Below, piece after piece: positions 33,410 through 41,519 of a stretch of 64,000 nucleotides of DNA (its first letter is position 1; each line of letters starts with the position of its first letter). The translations under genes were made by a program, and so were the position numbers. Where the stretch lies: positions 1 through 64,000 of the forward strand of contig CANRIX010000011.1 in assembly GCA_947630765.1 (NCBI GenBank), given 5' to 3'. The DNA is from an uncultured Clostridia bacterium (lineage in GTDB: Bacteria; Bacillota; Clostridia; Oscillospirales; CAG-382). The notes under the pieces were generated by a model, which ran no database searches, was not told the DNA's origin, and saw nothing but the letters and a program-made list of their open reading frames with translations.

Positions 33410-33883
33410 ATGTATCCGATCAGAAAAATAAAATGTAACGAAGTGAATGAGGCGCTTGCGCTCGCTTTAGAAGTTTTTATGCAGTTTGAAGCGCCTGATT
33501 ATGCGCCGGAAGGGGTAACAACATTTCGGCGTGACATCGTTGAGAATGCGGAATTTATCGACAATTGCAGACAGGGGATTTGCCCGATCTATGCGGCATT
33601 TGACGGTGACAAAATCATCGGAATCATGGGAATGCGTGCAAGCAAAACGCATATCAATCTGGTCTTTACGAAAAAGGAGTACCAACATCAAGGCGTTGCG
33701 ACAGCCCTGTTTCGTTTTCTGCTGGAGGACATACGAAAAGAAAATCCGTCCCTGAAAGAAATCACGTTGAATTCTTCCCCCTACGGAAAAGGGTTCTATC
33801 TTCACATTGGATTTCTCCCTTTGTCCGAGGAACAGGAAATGGACGGGATTCGATTCACACCGATGAAATATGTTGTGCGCTGA
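33410..33883 (+). CDS. GNAT family N-acetyltransferase
   Basis: A 157-residue GNAT. The N-terminal half is YPIRKIKCNEVNEALALALE. The core strand is KIIGIMGMRASKTHINLVFT, followed by the acetyl-CoA pyrophosphate loop KEYQHQGVATALFRFLLED. The late strand is LKEITLNSSPYGKGFYLHIG, then FLPL. AAAGGG precedes the ATG. Substrate unknown. Base composition is more AT-rich than that of adjacent genes, which hints at transfer. Confidence 0.85.
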   Translation: MYPIRKIKCNEVNEALALALEVFMQFEAPDYAPEGVTTFRRDIVENAEFIDNCRQGICPIYAAFDGDKIIGIMGMRASKTHINLVFTKKEYQHQGVATALFRFLLEDIRKENPSLKEITLNSSPYGKGFYLHIGFLPLSEEQEMDGIRFTPMKYVVR

Positions 33884-33905
33884 ATGCCGATTCCCCCCAT
33901 AACGA

Positions 33906-33948
33906 CAAAAAAGCCCTTCGCCGTGTTCCCCACAGCGAAGGGTTTTTC
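33906..33948. terminator. Bidirectional terminator between GNAT and guaA
   Basis: The stem CCCTTCGC/GCGAAGGG is flanked by an A run on the left and a T run on the right. It serves the convergent GNAT (plus) and guaA (minus) transcripts. Confidence 0.85.
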
Positions 33949-33965
33949 GATTGGACTTTTTGCGC

Positions 33966-35495
33966 TCACTCAAATTCCACCGTTGCCGGGGGCTTATCCG
34001 AAATGTCGTACAGCACGCGGTTCACGCCGGCGACCTCGTTCGTGATCCGGCGCGAGATCTTCGCGAGCGCCTCCAGCGGCAGCATCGAAAACTTCGCCGT
34101 CATGAAGTCGTCCGTGTCCACCGCACGCACCGCGACCGCGTAATCGTAGGTCCGCCCGTCCCCCATCACGCCGACCGCCCGCATATTCGTCAAAGCGGCG
34201 AAATACTGGCTCGGACGATGCTCCAGCTTTCCGATCTCCTCCCGCACGATCGCGTCGGCGTTCCGCAGGATCTCCAGCTTCTCCCGCGTGATCTCGCCGA
34301 TGATGCGCACCGCAAGCCCCGGACCGGGGAACGGCTGGCGCTCGACCAGGTACTCCGGCAGACCGAGCTCCCGCCCGACCGCACGGACCTCGTCCTTGAA
34401 CAGCCCACGAAGCGGCTCGACCACCCCGTCGAACCCGTTGTCCTTCGGCAGACCGCCGACGTTGTGGTGGCTCTTGATCGTCGCCGCACTGCCCCCGCCG
34501 GACTCGATGACGTCCGGGTAGATCGTGCCCTGCGCGAGGAACTCCGCCCCGCCGATTTTTTCCGCCTCGTCCCGGAACACGGCGACGAACTCGGCGCCGA
34601 TGATCTTGCGCTTCTGCTCGGGTTCGGTCACGCCGGCGAGCTTCGACAGGAACCGCTCGGACGCGTCCGCACGCACGAACCGCAGCTCCCGCCCGCGGAA
34701 CGCCTGCTCGATCTCGTCCCCCTCGTTCTTGCGCATCATGCCGTGATCCACGAAAATGGCGGTCACCTGTCCGGGCAGCGCCCGCGCGAGCAGCGCCGCG
34801 CACACCGACGAATCCACGCCGCCGGAAAGTCCGAGGATCACCCGCTTCTCCCCGACCTGCTCCCGCACCAGCTCGATCTGCCGGGCGATATACCCCCGCA
34901 TATCGTAATCGCCGACAGCACCGCACACGCCGAACAGGAAATTGTGCAGGATCTCCTTCCCGTGGACCGAATGGACGACCTCCGGGTGGAACTGCACGCC
35001 GTACAGCTTCCGTTCCGCGTTCTCCATCGACGACGCCGGGCAGTGCGCCGTCCGGGAGGTCACGCGGAACCCCTCCGGCGGGCGGGAAACGTAGTCCGTG
35101 TGGCTCATCAGCACCGTCTGCGCCCTGTCCAGCCCCGCGAACAGCGGGCTGTCGTCCACGACCAGCTCCGCGTCCGTCACGCCGTACTCGCTCACGCTGC
35201 ATTGGGTCACCTCGCCGCCGAGCTTGTGGCACATCAACTGCATCCCGTAGCAGATGCCCAGCACCGGGATGCCCAGCCGGAAGATCTCACCGTCCACGTC
35301 CGGGCTGCCCTCACCGTACACGCTCGACGGGCCGCCCGTGAAGATGATCCCGATCGGGTCGATCTCCCGGATGCGCTCGATCGGCGTGTCGCCGGGCAGG
35401 ATGAACGAATGCACGTGCTGCTCCCGCACCCGCCGTGCGATCAGCTCCTTATACTGCCCCCCGAAGTCCAAAACCAGCACCGTCTGCTGTCCCAT
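33966..35495 (-). CDS. guaA: GMP synthase (glutamine-hydrolysing)
   Basis: It converts XMP to GMP using glutamine and ATP. The 509-residue product has the class I amidotransferase domain (LDFGGQYKELIARRVRE, the nucleophile Cys82 in GICYGMQLM, and the HPEVVHS triad part). The ATP pyrophosphatase loop is LSGGVDSSVCAAL. The C-terminal dimerisation domain has GPGLAVRI and ends DKPPATVEFE. The ATG at 35495 has AAAGGAATGG upstream. Its leader of about 195 bases is filled with five hairpins. Confidence 0.96.
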   Translation of the reverse strand: MGQQTVLVLDFGGQYKELIARRVREQHVHSFILPGDTPIERIREIDPIGIIFTGGPSSVYGEGSPDVDGEIFRLGIPVLGICYGMQLMCHKLGGEVTQCSVSEYGVTDAELVVDDSPLFAGLDRAQTVLMSHTDYVSRPPEGFRVTSRTAHCPASSMENAERKLYGVQFHPEVVHSVHGKEILHNFLFGVCGAVGDYDMRGYIARQIELVREQVGEKRVILGLSGGVDSSVCAALLARALPGQVTAIFVDHGMMRKNEGDEIEQAFRGRELRFVRADASERFLSKLAGVTEPEQKRKIIGAEFVAVFRDEAEKIGGAEFLAQGTIYPDVIESGGGSAATIKSHHNVGGLPKDNGFDGVVEPLRGLFKDEVRAVGRELGLPEYLVERQPFPGPGLAVRIIGEITREKLEILRNADAIVREEIGKLEHRPSQYFAALTNMRAVGVMGDGRTYDYAVAVRAVDTDDFMTAKFSMLPLEALAKISRRITNEVAGVNRVLYDISDKPPATVEFE

Positions 35496-35501
35496 GTTAA
35501 A

Positions 35502-35681
35502 ACCATTCCTTTCTTTGGGCTTTTGGAAGTTTTGTGCGGTTCCGACGAATGTCGGAAGCCCTCGGCTCGCCGAGCACAGAAGTCGTTCCGACTTCTTGAA
35601 ATAGAAGTCAGAATGACTTCTATTTCGCGAAACCTCCGTCTGAAAAACGACCCGTTTTTCAGACTTATGACCATTCCTTTC
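35502..35681 (-). repeat. Hairpin-rich insert in guaA leader with 12 bp flanking direct repeats
   Basis: ACCATTCCTTTC occurs at 35502-35513 and 35670-35681 (on the guaA strand GAAAGGAATGGT, containing the ribosome site). Between them stand five perfect stems: TTCCGAC/GTCGGAA (35540-35557), CTCGG/CCGAG (35561-35574), AGAAGTCG/CGACTTCT (35578-35596), the 12-base AAATAGAAGTCA/TGACTTCTATTT (35599-35625) and the 12-base GTCTGAAAAACG/CGTTTTTCAGAC (35638-35664). I see no match to the guanine riboswitch core. Confidence 0.8.
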
Positions 35682-35697
35682 AAAACCTCTTTTCCCT

Positions 35698-35726
35698 ATG
35701 ATACAGGAAAATTCGCCGTTTGTAAA
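35698..35726 (-). promoter_or_regulatory. Promoter of guaA
   Basis: Minus-strand TTTACA (35726-35721) and TATCAT (35703-35698) with a 17 bp spacer, about 200 bases upstream of guaA and before the hairpin insert. Confidence 0.65.
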
Positions 35727-35802
35727 GGCTTTTTTGAAATTTTTTCGCGGGAAGCGCATAGAATGGAAGGAACCGAATCCAAAGAAAGGACGGACCCTCC
35801 GC

Positions 35803-37020
35803 ATGACCCGTTTCCACCGCCTGCTCGCGCTTCTCCTCCCGCTCCTCCTGCTGCTTCCGCTTATCGCTTTCCCGGTCGGCGCGACCGAAAGCGCTTCCCT
35901 CTACCCCTTCTCCTTCGCCTTCGAGGAATACTGGTACCGCGACGCCGTCCCGGCGGCGACCTTCTCGACTTCCCTGCCGCACAAGTCCTGCCTGCTCATG
36001 GAAGCGTCCACCGGGCGGGTGCTGTTTGAAAGCAACGCGGACGACCAGCTCCCCATCGCGAGCGTCACGAAAGTCATGGCGACCCTGCTGATCGTCGAAG
36101 CGATCGACGGCGGACGGCTGTCGCTGCAGGATACCGTCACGGTCAGCGACCGTGCGGCGTCCATGGGCGGGTCGCAGGTGTTCCTCGAACCCGGCGAGCA
36201 GATGACCGTCGACGACCTGCTCAAGTCTCTGATCGTGGTTTCCGCCAACGACGCCACGGTCGCCCTCGCCGAGGCGGTCTGCGGCAGCGAGGAGGCGTTC
36301 ATCGCCGAAATGAACGAGAAAGCGTCCGCCCTCGGGCTGACCAACACCCACTTCGTCAACACCAACGGGCTGCCGATCGAAGGGCATTACTCGAGCGCCC
36401 GGGACGTCGCCCTGACCACCCGCGAACTGCTCAAGCACCCGCTCGTCCTCAACTACACGACCATCTGGATGGACAGCATCCGCAACGGGGCGTTCGGGCT
36501 CGCGAACACCAACAAGCTCATCCGCTTCTACCAGGGGGCGAACGGCATGAAGACCGGCTTCACCTCCGAAGCGGGCTACTGCCTGTCCGGCACCGCCGAG
36601 CGGAACGGCATGCAGCTGATCGCCGTCGTGCTCGGTTCGCCGACCAGCGACGACCGCTTCGCCCTCGCCAAGCAGCTTTTGGACTTCGGCTTTGCCAACT
36701 ACGCCCTGACGACGCCGACGGCGGAACTGCCCCCGTCCCTCCCGGTCACGCGTGGGGTCGCCGACACGGTCCCGTTGACCTGCGAAGTCCCGCCCCTGCT
36801 GCTGGAGAAAGGGCAGACCGGCGAACTGACCCAACAGCTCTCCCTGCCGGACGCCGTCGACGCCCCGGTGCGTGCCGGGCAGGTCGTCGGGACGCTTCGG
36901 TTCCTGCGGGACGGCGAGCCGGTCGCGTCGGTCCCGGTCTGCGCATCGTCGGACGTGGAAAAAATCGGGTTCGGTACCCTGCTCGGAAGAATTTTAACAA
37001 ACATATTCGGCGTTTGGTGA
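35803..37020 (+). CDS. dacA: D-alanyl-D-alanine carboxypeptidase (DacA/DacF type)
   Basis: A 405-residue secreted penicillin-binding protein that trims pentapeptides. The signal peptide is TRFHRLLALLLPLLLLLPL to about residue 28. The catalytic motifs are SVTK (S87-K90), SAN (147-149) and KTGFT (250-254). A C-terminal beta-rich PBP5-C-like domain follows (about 300-385). The final VEKIGFGTLLGRILTNIFGV is an amphipathic membrane anchor. The ATG at 35803 is used, with AAAGGACGG upstream. The stop lies just before the pgi promoter. Confidence 0.94.
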   Translation: MTRFHRLLALLLPLLLLLPLIAFPVGATESASLYPFSFAFEEYWYRDAVPAATFSTSLPHKSCLLMEASTGRVLFESNADDQLPIASVTKVMATLLIVEAIDGGRLSLQDTVTVSDRAASMGGSQVFLEPGEQMTVDDLLKSLIVVSANDATVALAEAVCGSEEAFIAEMNEKASALGLTNTHFVNTNGLPIEGHYSSARDVALTTRELLKHPLVLNYTTIWMDSIRNGAFGLANTNKLIRFYQGANGMKTGFTSEAGYCLSGTAERNGMQLIAVVLGSPTSDDRFALAKQLLDFGFANYALTTPTAELPPSLPVTRGVADTVPLTCEVPPLLLEKGQTGELTQQLSLPDAVDAPVRAGQVVGTLRFLRDGEPVASVPVCASSDVEKIGFGTLLGRILTNIFGVW

Positions 37021-37049
37021 TTGACAAGCGGGGTTTTGTCGTGTATAAT
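37021..37049 (+). promoter_or_regulatory. Promoter of pgi
   Basis: TTGACA at 37021-37026 and TATAAT at 37044-37049 with a 17 bp spacer; both boxes are perfect. It starts right at the end of dacA. Confidence 0.88.
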
Positions 37050-37093
37050 AAAGAGGAAAGAAGTAAATTCACAAGGACAAACGGTATTTTTCC

Positions 37094-38434
37094 ATGATTT
37101 CCTTTCAGTATTCCCATCTCCGCAGCGTGACGGACGCGGACGTGCAGGCGTACCGCGACCGCCTCGCGCAGGCGGATACGGCGATCCGCGAAAAGACCGG
37201 CGCCGGGAACGATTTCCTCGGCTGGGTCGATCTGCCGGTCGCCTACGACCGCGAGGAGTTCGCCCGTATCCGGGCGGCAGCGGAAAAGATCCGCCGGGAA
37301 AGCGACGTCCTGCTGGTCATCGGCATCGGCGGCTCCTATCTCGGCGCACGCGCCGTCATCGAATTCCTGCAGGGCGCGTACTACAACGGCAAGCGCAAGA
37401 ACACCCCGGACATCTACTTCATCGGCAATTCCTTCAACGGCGAGGAGCTGAAAAACGTCCTCGAGCTCTGCGACGGGCGGGACGTGAGCGTCAACGTCAT
37501 TTCCAAGTCCGGCACGACGACGGAAAGCGCCATCGCCTTCCGCATCGTCCGGGAATACCTCTCCAAGCGCTACACCCCCGAGCAGATGGCCTCCCGCATC
37601 TACGCGACGACCGACAAGTCCCGCGGGGCGCTGCGGAAGCTGGCGGAGACCGAGGGGTACGAGACGTTCGTCATTCCCGACGACGTCGGCGGGCGCTTCT
37701 CGGTGCTGACCCCGGTCGGGCTGCTGCCGATCGCCTGTGCCGGCATCGACGTCGCCGCCCTGCTGGAAGGCGCGGCGGCGGAGCGCGAAGCCCTGTTCGC
37801 GGCGGGGCTGGACAACGACGCCTACCGCTACGCGGTCCTGCGCAACCTGATGCTCGAACGCGGAAAGAAGGTCGAGGTATTCGCGAGCTACGACCCGTCC
37901 TTCCGCTTCCTCGGCGAGTGGTACAAGCAGTTATTCGGCGAAAGCGAGGGCAAGGACAAGAAGGGGTTGTTCCCCGCGTCGGTGGTCTATTCGTCCGACC
38001 TGCATTCCCTCGGGCAGTTCGTGCAGGACGGTTCGCCGATCCTGTTTGAGACCGTCTGCACGCTCGCTCACCCCGCTTCCCGCGACATGAACGTCCCCTA
38101 CGAGGAGCAGAACGCCGACGGGCTGAACTACCTCGCGGGCGAAGCGATGTACCGCGTCAACAAGAAAGCCATGCTCGGCACCCTGCTCGCCCACGAACAG
38201 GGCGGGACGGAGACCCTGCTGATCCGCTACGGCGCGAAGGACGCCCGCACCCTCGGGGAGCTGCTCTACTTCCTCGAACTGGCGTGCGCCGCGAGCGGCT
38301 ACCTGCTCGGGGTCAACCCGTTCAACCAGCCGGGTGTGGAAGCGTACAAGAAGAACATGTTCGCCCTGCTGGGCAAACCGGGCTACGAGGAGCAGCGTGC
38401 CTCCCTCGAAGAGCAGCTCAAAACCGTGCAATAA
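37094..38434 (+). CDS. pgi: Glucose-6-phosphate isomerase
   Basis: The glycolytic enzyme interconverting glucose-6-P and fructose-6-P, 446 residues as in Firmicutes. Its sugar isomerase signatures are VIGIGGSYLGARAVIEF, ISKSGTTTESAIAFR and YEEQNADGLNYLAGEAM, with the closing GVNPFNQPGVEAYKKNMFAL. The ATG at 37094 is preceded by AAGGAC at a rather long distance (about 15 bases), so translation start strength is unclear. Confidence 0.96.
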   Translation: MISFQYSHLRSVTDADVQAYRDRLAQADTAIREKTGAGNDFLGWVDLPVAYDREEFARIRAAAEKIRRESDVLLVIGIGGSYLGARAVIEFLQGAYYNGKRKNTPDIYFIGNSFNGEELKNVLELCDGRDVSVNVISKSGTTTESAIAFRIVREYLSKRYTPEQMASRIYATTDKSRGALRKLAETEGYETFVIPDDVGGRFSVLTPVGLLPIACAGIDVAALLEGAAAEREALFAAGLDNDAYRYAVLRNLMLERGKKVEVFASYDPSFRFLGEWYKQLFGESEGKDKKGLFPASVVYSSDLHSLGQFVQDGSPILFETVCTLAHPASRDMNVPYEEQNADGLNYLAGEAMYRVNKKAMLGTLLAHEQGGTETLLIRYGAKDARTLGELLYFLELACAASGYLLGVNPFNQPGVEAYKKNMFALLGKPGYEEQRASLEEQLKTVQ

Positions 38435-38486
38435 ACAAGGAAAAAAGCGGGGAACGCCCCGTAAATAAAAGCAAAGGAGTATACTT

Positions 38487-38897
38487 ATGAAACTGTTAGC
38501 AGGCGTCAAGGGTACGGGCAAGACCAAGGCCCTCATCGAGGAGGTCAACCGGGTCTGCGGGGAGTCCAACGGCTCCATCGTTTGCATCGAGAAAGGCAAG
38601 AAACTGACCTTTGACCTGAAGTATCAGGCGCGTCTGGTCAATGCGGAGGAGTACGGCGTCACCAACGGGGATATGCTGTACGGGTTCCTCTGCGGGATCC
38701 TCGCCGCCAACTATGACATCACGGAGATCTTCATCGACGGCGCCTACGCCATCTGCGAGGAGAAAATTGACGAGCTCGAATGCTTCCTCGAGAAGGCCGA
38801 GCGGATTACCCGGATCAACAACATCGACTGCCTCGTGACCGCCTCCCTCGACCCGGCGCTCCTTTCGGAGAAGTCCCGGGCGTTCCTCGTGGAATGA
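38487..38897 (+). CDS. Small P-loop protein, conserved hypothetical
   Basis: A 136-residue cytoplasmic protein with an N-terminal Walker A-like GVKGTGKTKALIEEV (residues 6-20) and a possible Walker B strand ITEIFIDGAY near 78-87. It closes with IDCLVTASLD. It resembles small P-loop proteins of Clostridia sometimes labelled PilT-like, but no motility genes are near, so I make no functional claim. AAAGGAG precedes the ATG. Its stop overlaps the next gene (ATGA). Confidence 0.7.
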   Translation: MKLLAGVKGTGKTKALIEEVNRVCGESNGSIVCIEKGKKLTFDLKYQARLVNAEEYGVTNGDMLYGFLCGILAANYDITEIFIDGAYAICEEKIDELECFLEKAERITRINNIDCLVTASLDPALLSEKSRAFLVE

Positions 38898-39328
38898 ACA
38901 AGGTCGACCCCGCTTTGCGGAAGCGTTTCCTCGCCGTTTCCGCGTTCCGCACGCTCTGTTTTTACACCGTCGGTTCGTTTTTTGAGGTCCTGCTGATGAC
39001 GGCGAAGGTGTCGGACGAGACGCAGGTGCTCGTCCCGCTTGCGGAGGACCTGCTTTCCAAGCTGGGGGTCCTGTTCCTCGCGTCGGTCGTGTTCGGGTTC
39101 TCGTTCGCCGTCTTTCTGCCGAAGGCGCTGCCGTCCGCCGCGAAGCGGTTCCTGCACATCCTCCTGCTGTTCGTCCCGGTCGTGCTGGTTTCGCAGTCGC
39201 TGGTCGTCAACGCGAACCTCGATATGCAGGACTACGTCGGGTACTACTTTTTCGCGACGCTCGTCTACCTCGCGCTTTACGCCGTCTGCACCCTCGCCGC
39301 ACATCTCGTCCGCAAACGTAAGGCGTGA
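38894..39328 (+). CDS. Four-segment membrane protein, unknown
   Basis: A 144-residue protein with about four predicted membrane segments (FRTLCFYTVGSFFEVLLMTA; LGVLFLASVVFGFSFAVFLP; FLHILLLFVPVVLVSQSLVV; VGYYFFATLVYLALYAVCTL) and a basic C-terminus RKRKA. No family is recognised. It is translationally coupled to the P-loop protein before it, so the two may act together. Confidence 0.65.
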   Translation: MNKVDPALRKRFLAVSAFRTLCFYTVGSFFEVLLMTAKVSDETQVLVPLAEDLLSKLGVLFLASVVFGFSFAVFLPKALPSAAKRFLHILLLFVPVVLVSQSLVVNANLDMQDYVGYYFFATLVYLALYAVCTLAAHLVRKRKA

Positions 39329-39345
39329 AGTACCGAATAAACACA

Positions 39346-39371
39346 AAAGGCACAGGGAAACCTGTGCCTTT
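39346..39371 (+). terminator. Hairpin terminator after pgi-region operon
   Basis: Perfect 11-base stem AAAGGCACAGG/CCTGTGCCTTT with loop GAAA. The T tail is short. Confidence 0.7.
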
Positions 39372-39568
39372 GATGTTTCCGGGGCTCCGCCACGGTTTCC
39401 TTTCATTGGGGCTTTGCCCCACACCCCATTCAGGGGGCCTTTTTGAAAAAAGTCCCCCTGAAAGCCCCTCAAAAACTTTTCCTTTGGGAAGGATAAAAAA
39501 ACGCTTCTATGACCAAGGCGCTCCTTTCGGAGCGCCTTTGCGTTGCCAAAAATCCCAGCGATAGCGAA
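39372..39568. other. Gene-free stretch with stacked hairpins
   Basis: It contains GGGGCTTTGCCCC, a long imperfect stem TCAGGGGG...CCCCCTGA at about 39432-39462, and a perfect 10-base stem AAGGCGCTCC/GGAGCGCCTT at 39515-39538. No gene is supported. Confidence 0.5.
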
Positions 39569-39886
39569 ATACAATAAAAAACCGCCCCGCAGGCGGTTCG
39601 CAGAACGTATGGTTTTCAAATAGATTCTTTGCGCAAACGCCGTTTGCTGATGCGCACCCAAGCGCTGCAAAGACGTTCCCTACCCCAAAACGCGAAGCGT
39701 TTACAATAAAAATCGCCCCGCAGGCGGACATGCGCCGCCGGAGGGGCACCTCAAGAGAAAACCTGCGAAGGCGGCGTCAGAATTGGCGCAAGCCGAGCCG
39801 GTTTTCGACGAGGGGGGAGCATTCGAGGGGGGAACACAGAGCAAGACAGTACATAGTACTGGCGATGCGATTGTGGTCCCCCCTCG
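39569..39886 (-). repeat. Interspersed structured repeat, copy 3 (modules A-B-C-D, reversed)
   Basis: On the minus strand it runs from about 39886 to 39569. Module A has a different but intact stem CAGTAC-ATA-GTACTG (39848-39862). Module B shows CTCGGCTTGCGCCAATTCTG. Module C shows GCGCATGTCCGCCTGCGGGG with GCGATTTTTATTGTA but no CTCCGAACAC hairpin. Module D contains CTTGGGTGCGCATCAGCAAA then CGGCGTT, and ends in the terminator-like CCGCC-TGCG-GGGCGG with a T run. Modules A-C are shared with copies 1 and 2, and module D with copy 5. Confidence 0.8.
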
Positions 39887-39895
39887 GAATAATCT

Positions 39896-41332
39896 TTAGC
39901 CCGCCGCCATTCCATCAAACGCGGACGCAAGGTTCGACTCGGAAACGAACACCACGATGCTGTCCATGACGTTCTTCTTTTCCGCCTTGTCGCGATACTG
40001 CGCGGCGTCCGTCAAGCTGATCGTGTAGTCCCCCGAGCGGGCGAGCATCGTCTGGTCGCAGGAATCCGCCAGCAGCAGCGACGCGGCCACCGCGTTCTCG
40101 TCGCGATAGACCAGCACGTTCGGCAGCGGCGTCCGATCGGTCGTGACCAGCGTGCGTTCCGCAGCGCCGTCGATCCCGTCGTTCGCGTCCACCGACGTGA
40201 ACAGCGAATAATCGCCGCTATCCGGGTCGTTATACAGCTTCAGACCCGAAACCGCCTTCTGATACGGAGTTTTCGGCTCCAAAAGCGTAATTTTCTCGGT
40301 GACCACGTCCGGGTCCAGCTCGCGGTAGGTCACATAGTCCCCGCCCTTGCTCAGGACGTCCGTCTCGCTCGTGAAATCGTCAAGCGTACGCGGCACCACG
40401 TCCTCGTCGATCGCGGCGATGCGGGAAATGACCTCGCGGTACATCAGGAACGACGTGTATTCCGTCGGATGGCTGTCCGTCTGGCGGTACAGATCATAGA
40501 TGGACTTGCCGCCGTCCAGCTCCGCCTGCAGGATCTCCTTCATATCGACGACCTGCGCACGCGTGCCGCGCACGGCGCTGACGACCTGCTCGTAGCGGGT
40601 CAGCAGATTCTCGTTCTTTTCCGCCACGTCCTCTTCGCGGAAGATCGACGGATCCAGCGTCGTCATATCCGGCAGGAACACGTAGATCAACGCCACTTCC
40701 GAACCGTTGGCACGGTTGGCGTACGCCGTATAGGTACTCGCGACCATGGACTTGATGCGGTTGACCTCGGACGCGGTATACAGCTCCGCGCTCAGGTAAT
40801 CCTGCAGATAGGTCGAGAAATACAACCGGGATTCGTTCCCGACGGAGACGCCCTTGCCGTCAAGACGGGTGTCCGCCGTGGAATCGTAGGGAGCCGTGAA
40901 GGAAAGCGGTTCACCGATCTCCTCCTCGCCCTTCATGGCAGTCGCGGCGTAGTTGGACTTGCGCGTCCCCGGCAGGTCGAAGGGAATGATGAAATACTCC
41001 TCCGTGCAGACCTCCGTCACGTCGGTGGTTCCGCCGCCGCCACTGACCCGGACAGAATCCACGCCGGCGTCGAGCGCCTCCTGCGTCAGTTGTCCGAACA
41101 CGGCGACGTTGGTCGGCGTGATGCTGATGACTTTATGAATGGTCATGTACTCGTTGTACGCGAGCGCCTCGTCGTCCGCCGACAGATTCTCCGACCCGGA
41201 GGATGTGTAGATGATGTCCCGAAAAATATTTTCGTCCGGGGACCCTTTCGGCACGCAGGCCGCGAACAGCATCCCGAGACACAGCACCCCTGCGAGCAGC
41301 AAAAGCACTTTCTTTTTCTTCAAATAAATCAT
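39896..41332 (-). CDS. Lipoprotein, possible SGNH/DHHW-like hydrolase
   Basis: A 478-residue secreted lipoprotein: n-region KKKK, lipobox LFAAC (Cys about 26). The middle region DLYRQTDSHPTEYTSFLMYR (near residue 285) resembles the D-x-H-W active-site loop of DHHW/AlgJ-like SGNH proteins, but the tryptophan is replaced. The region EVALIYVFLPDMTTLDPSIF may be an earlier strand of the same fold. The match is weak and based on pattern only. The gene stands alone, with stops of opposing genes nearby. Otherwise unrecognised. Confidence 0.55.
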   Translation of the reverse strand: MIYLKKKKVLLLLAGVLCLGMLFAACVPKGSPDENIFRDIIYTSSGSENLSADDEALAYNEYMTIHKVISITPTNVAVFGQLTQEALDAGVDSVRVSGGGGTTDVTEVCTEEYFIIPFDLPGTRKSNYAATAMKGEEEIGEPLSFTAPYDSTADTRLDGKGVSVGNESRLYFSTYLQDYLSAELYTASEVNRIKSMVASTYTAYANRANGSEVALIYVFLPDMTTLDPSIFREEDVAEKNENLLTRYEQVVSAVRGTRAQVVDMKEILQAELDGGKSIYDLYRQTDSHPTEYTSFLMYREVISRIAAIDEDVVPRTLDDFTSETDVLSKGGDYVTYRELDPDVVTEKITLLEPKTPYQKAVSGLKLYNDPDSGDYSLFTSVDANDGIDGAAERTLVTTDRTPLPNVLVYRDENAVAASLLLADSCDQTMLARSGDYTISLTDAAQYRDKAEKKNVMDSIVVFVSESNLASAFDGMAAG

Positions 41333-41519
41333 ATGGGTATCCTCTTTCCCGGGGAACCGCCCCGTATCGCCTCGCGCGGAGACATCATACCAGTCATATC
41401 CTTATTATAAAGGATTCCGCGAAAATATGCAAGAGCCTTTCGCCCATTTCTTTGGATTTGGGCGGAGAATTATCGGTGGCATTTTTGTCGTTTTTTCACA
41501 AACCTCGCCCCTATGGGCG

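Noticed and set aside
35496..35700. Guanine or PRPP riboswitch upstream of guaA
   Set aside because: Only simple perfect hairpins are visible; the conserved junction sequences of those riboswitches are not found.
39507..39749. 80-codon protein gene on the minus strand (with a similar frame at 56717-56899)
   Set aside because: The shared residues (LGCAS-NGV) come from module D of the interspersed repeat; no ribosome site, and codon pattern is not conserved.
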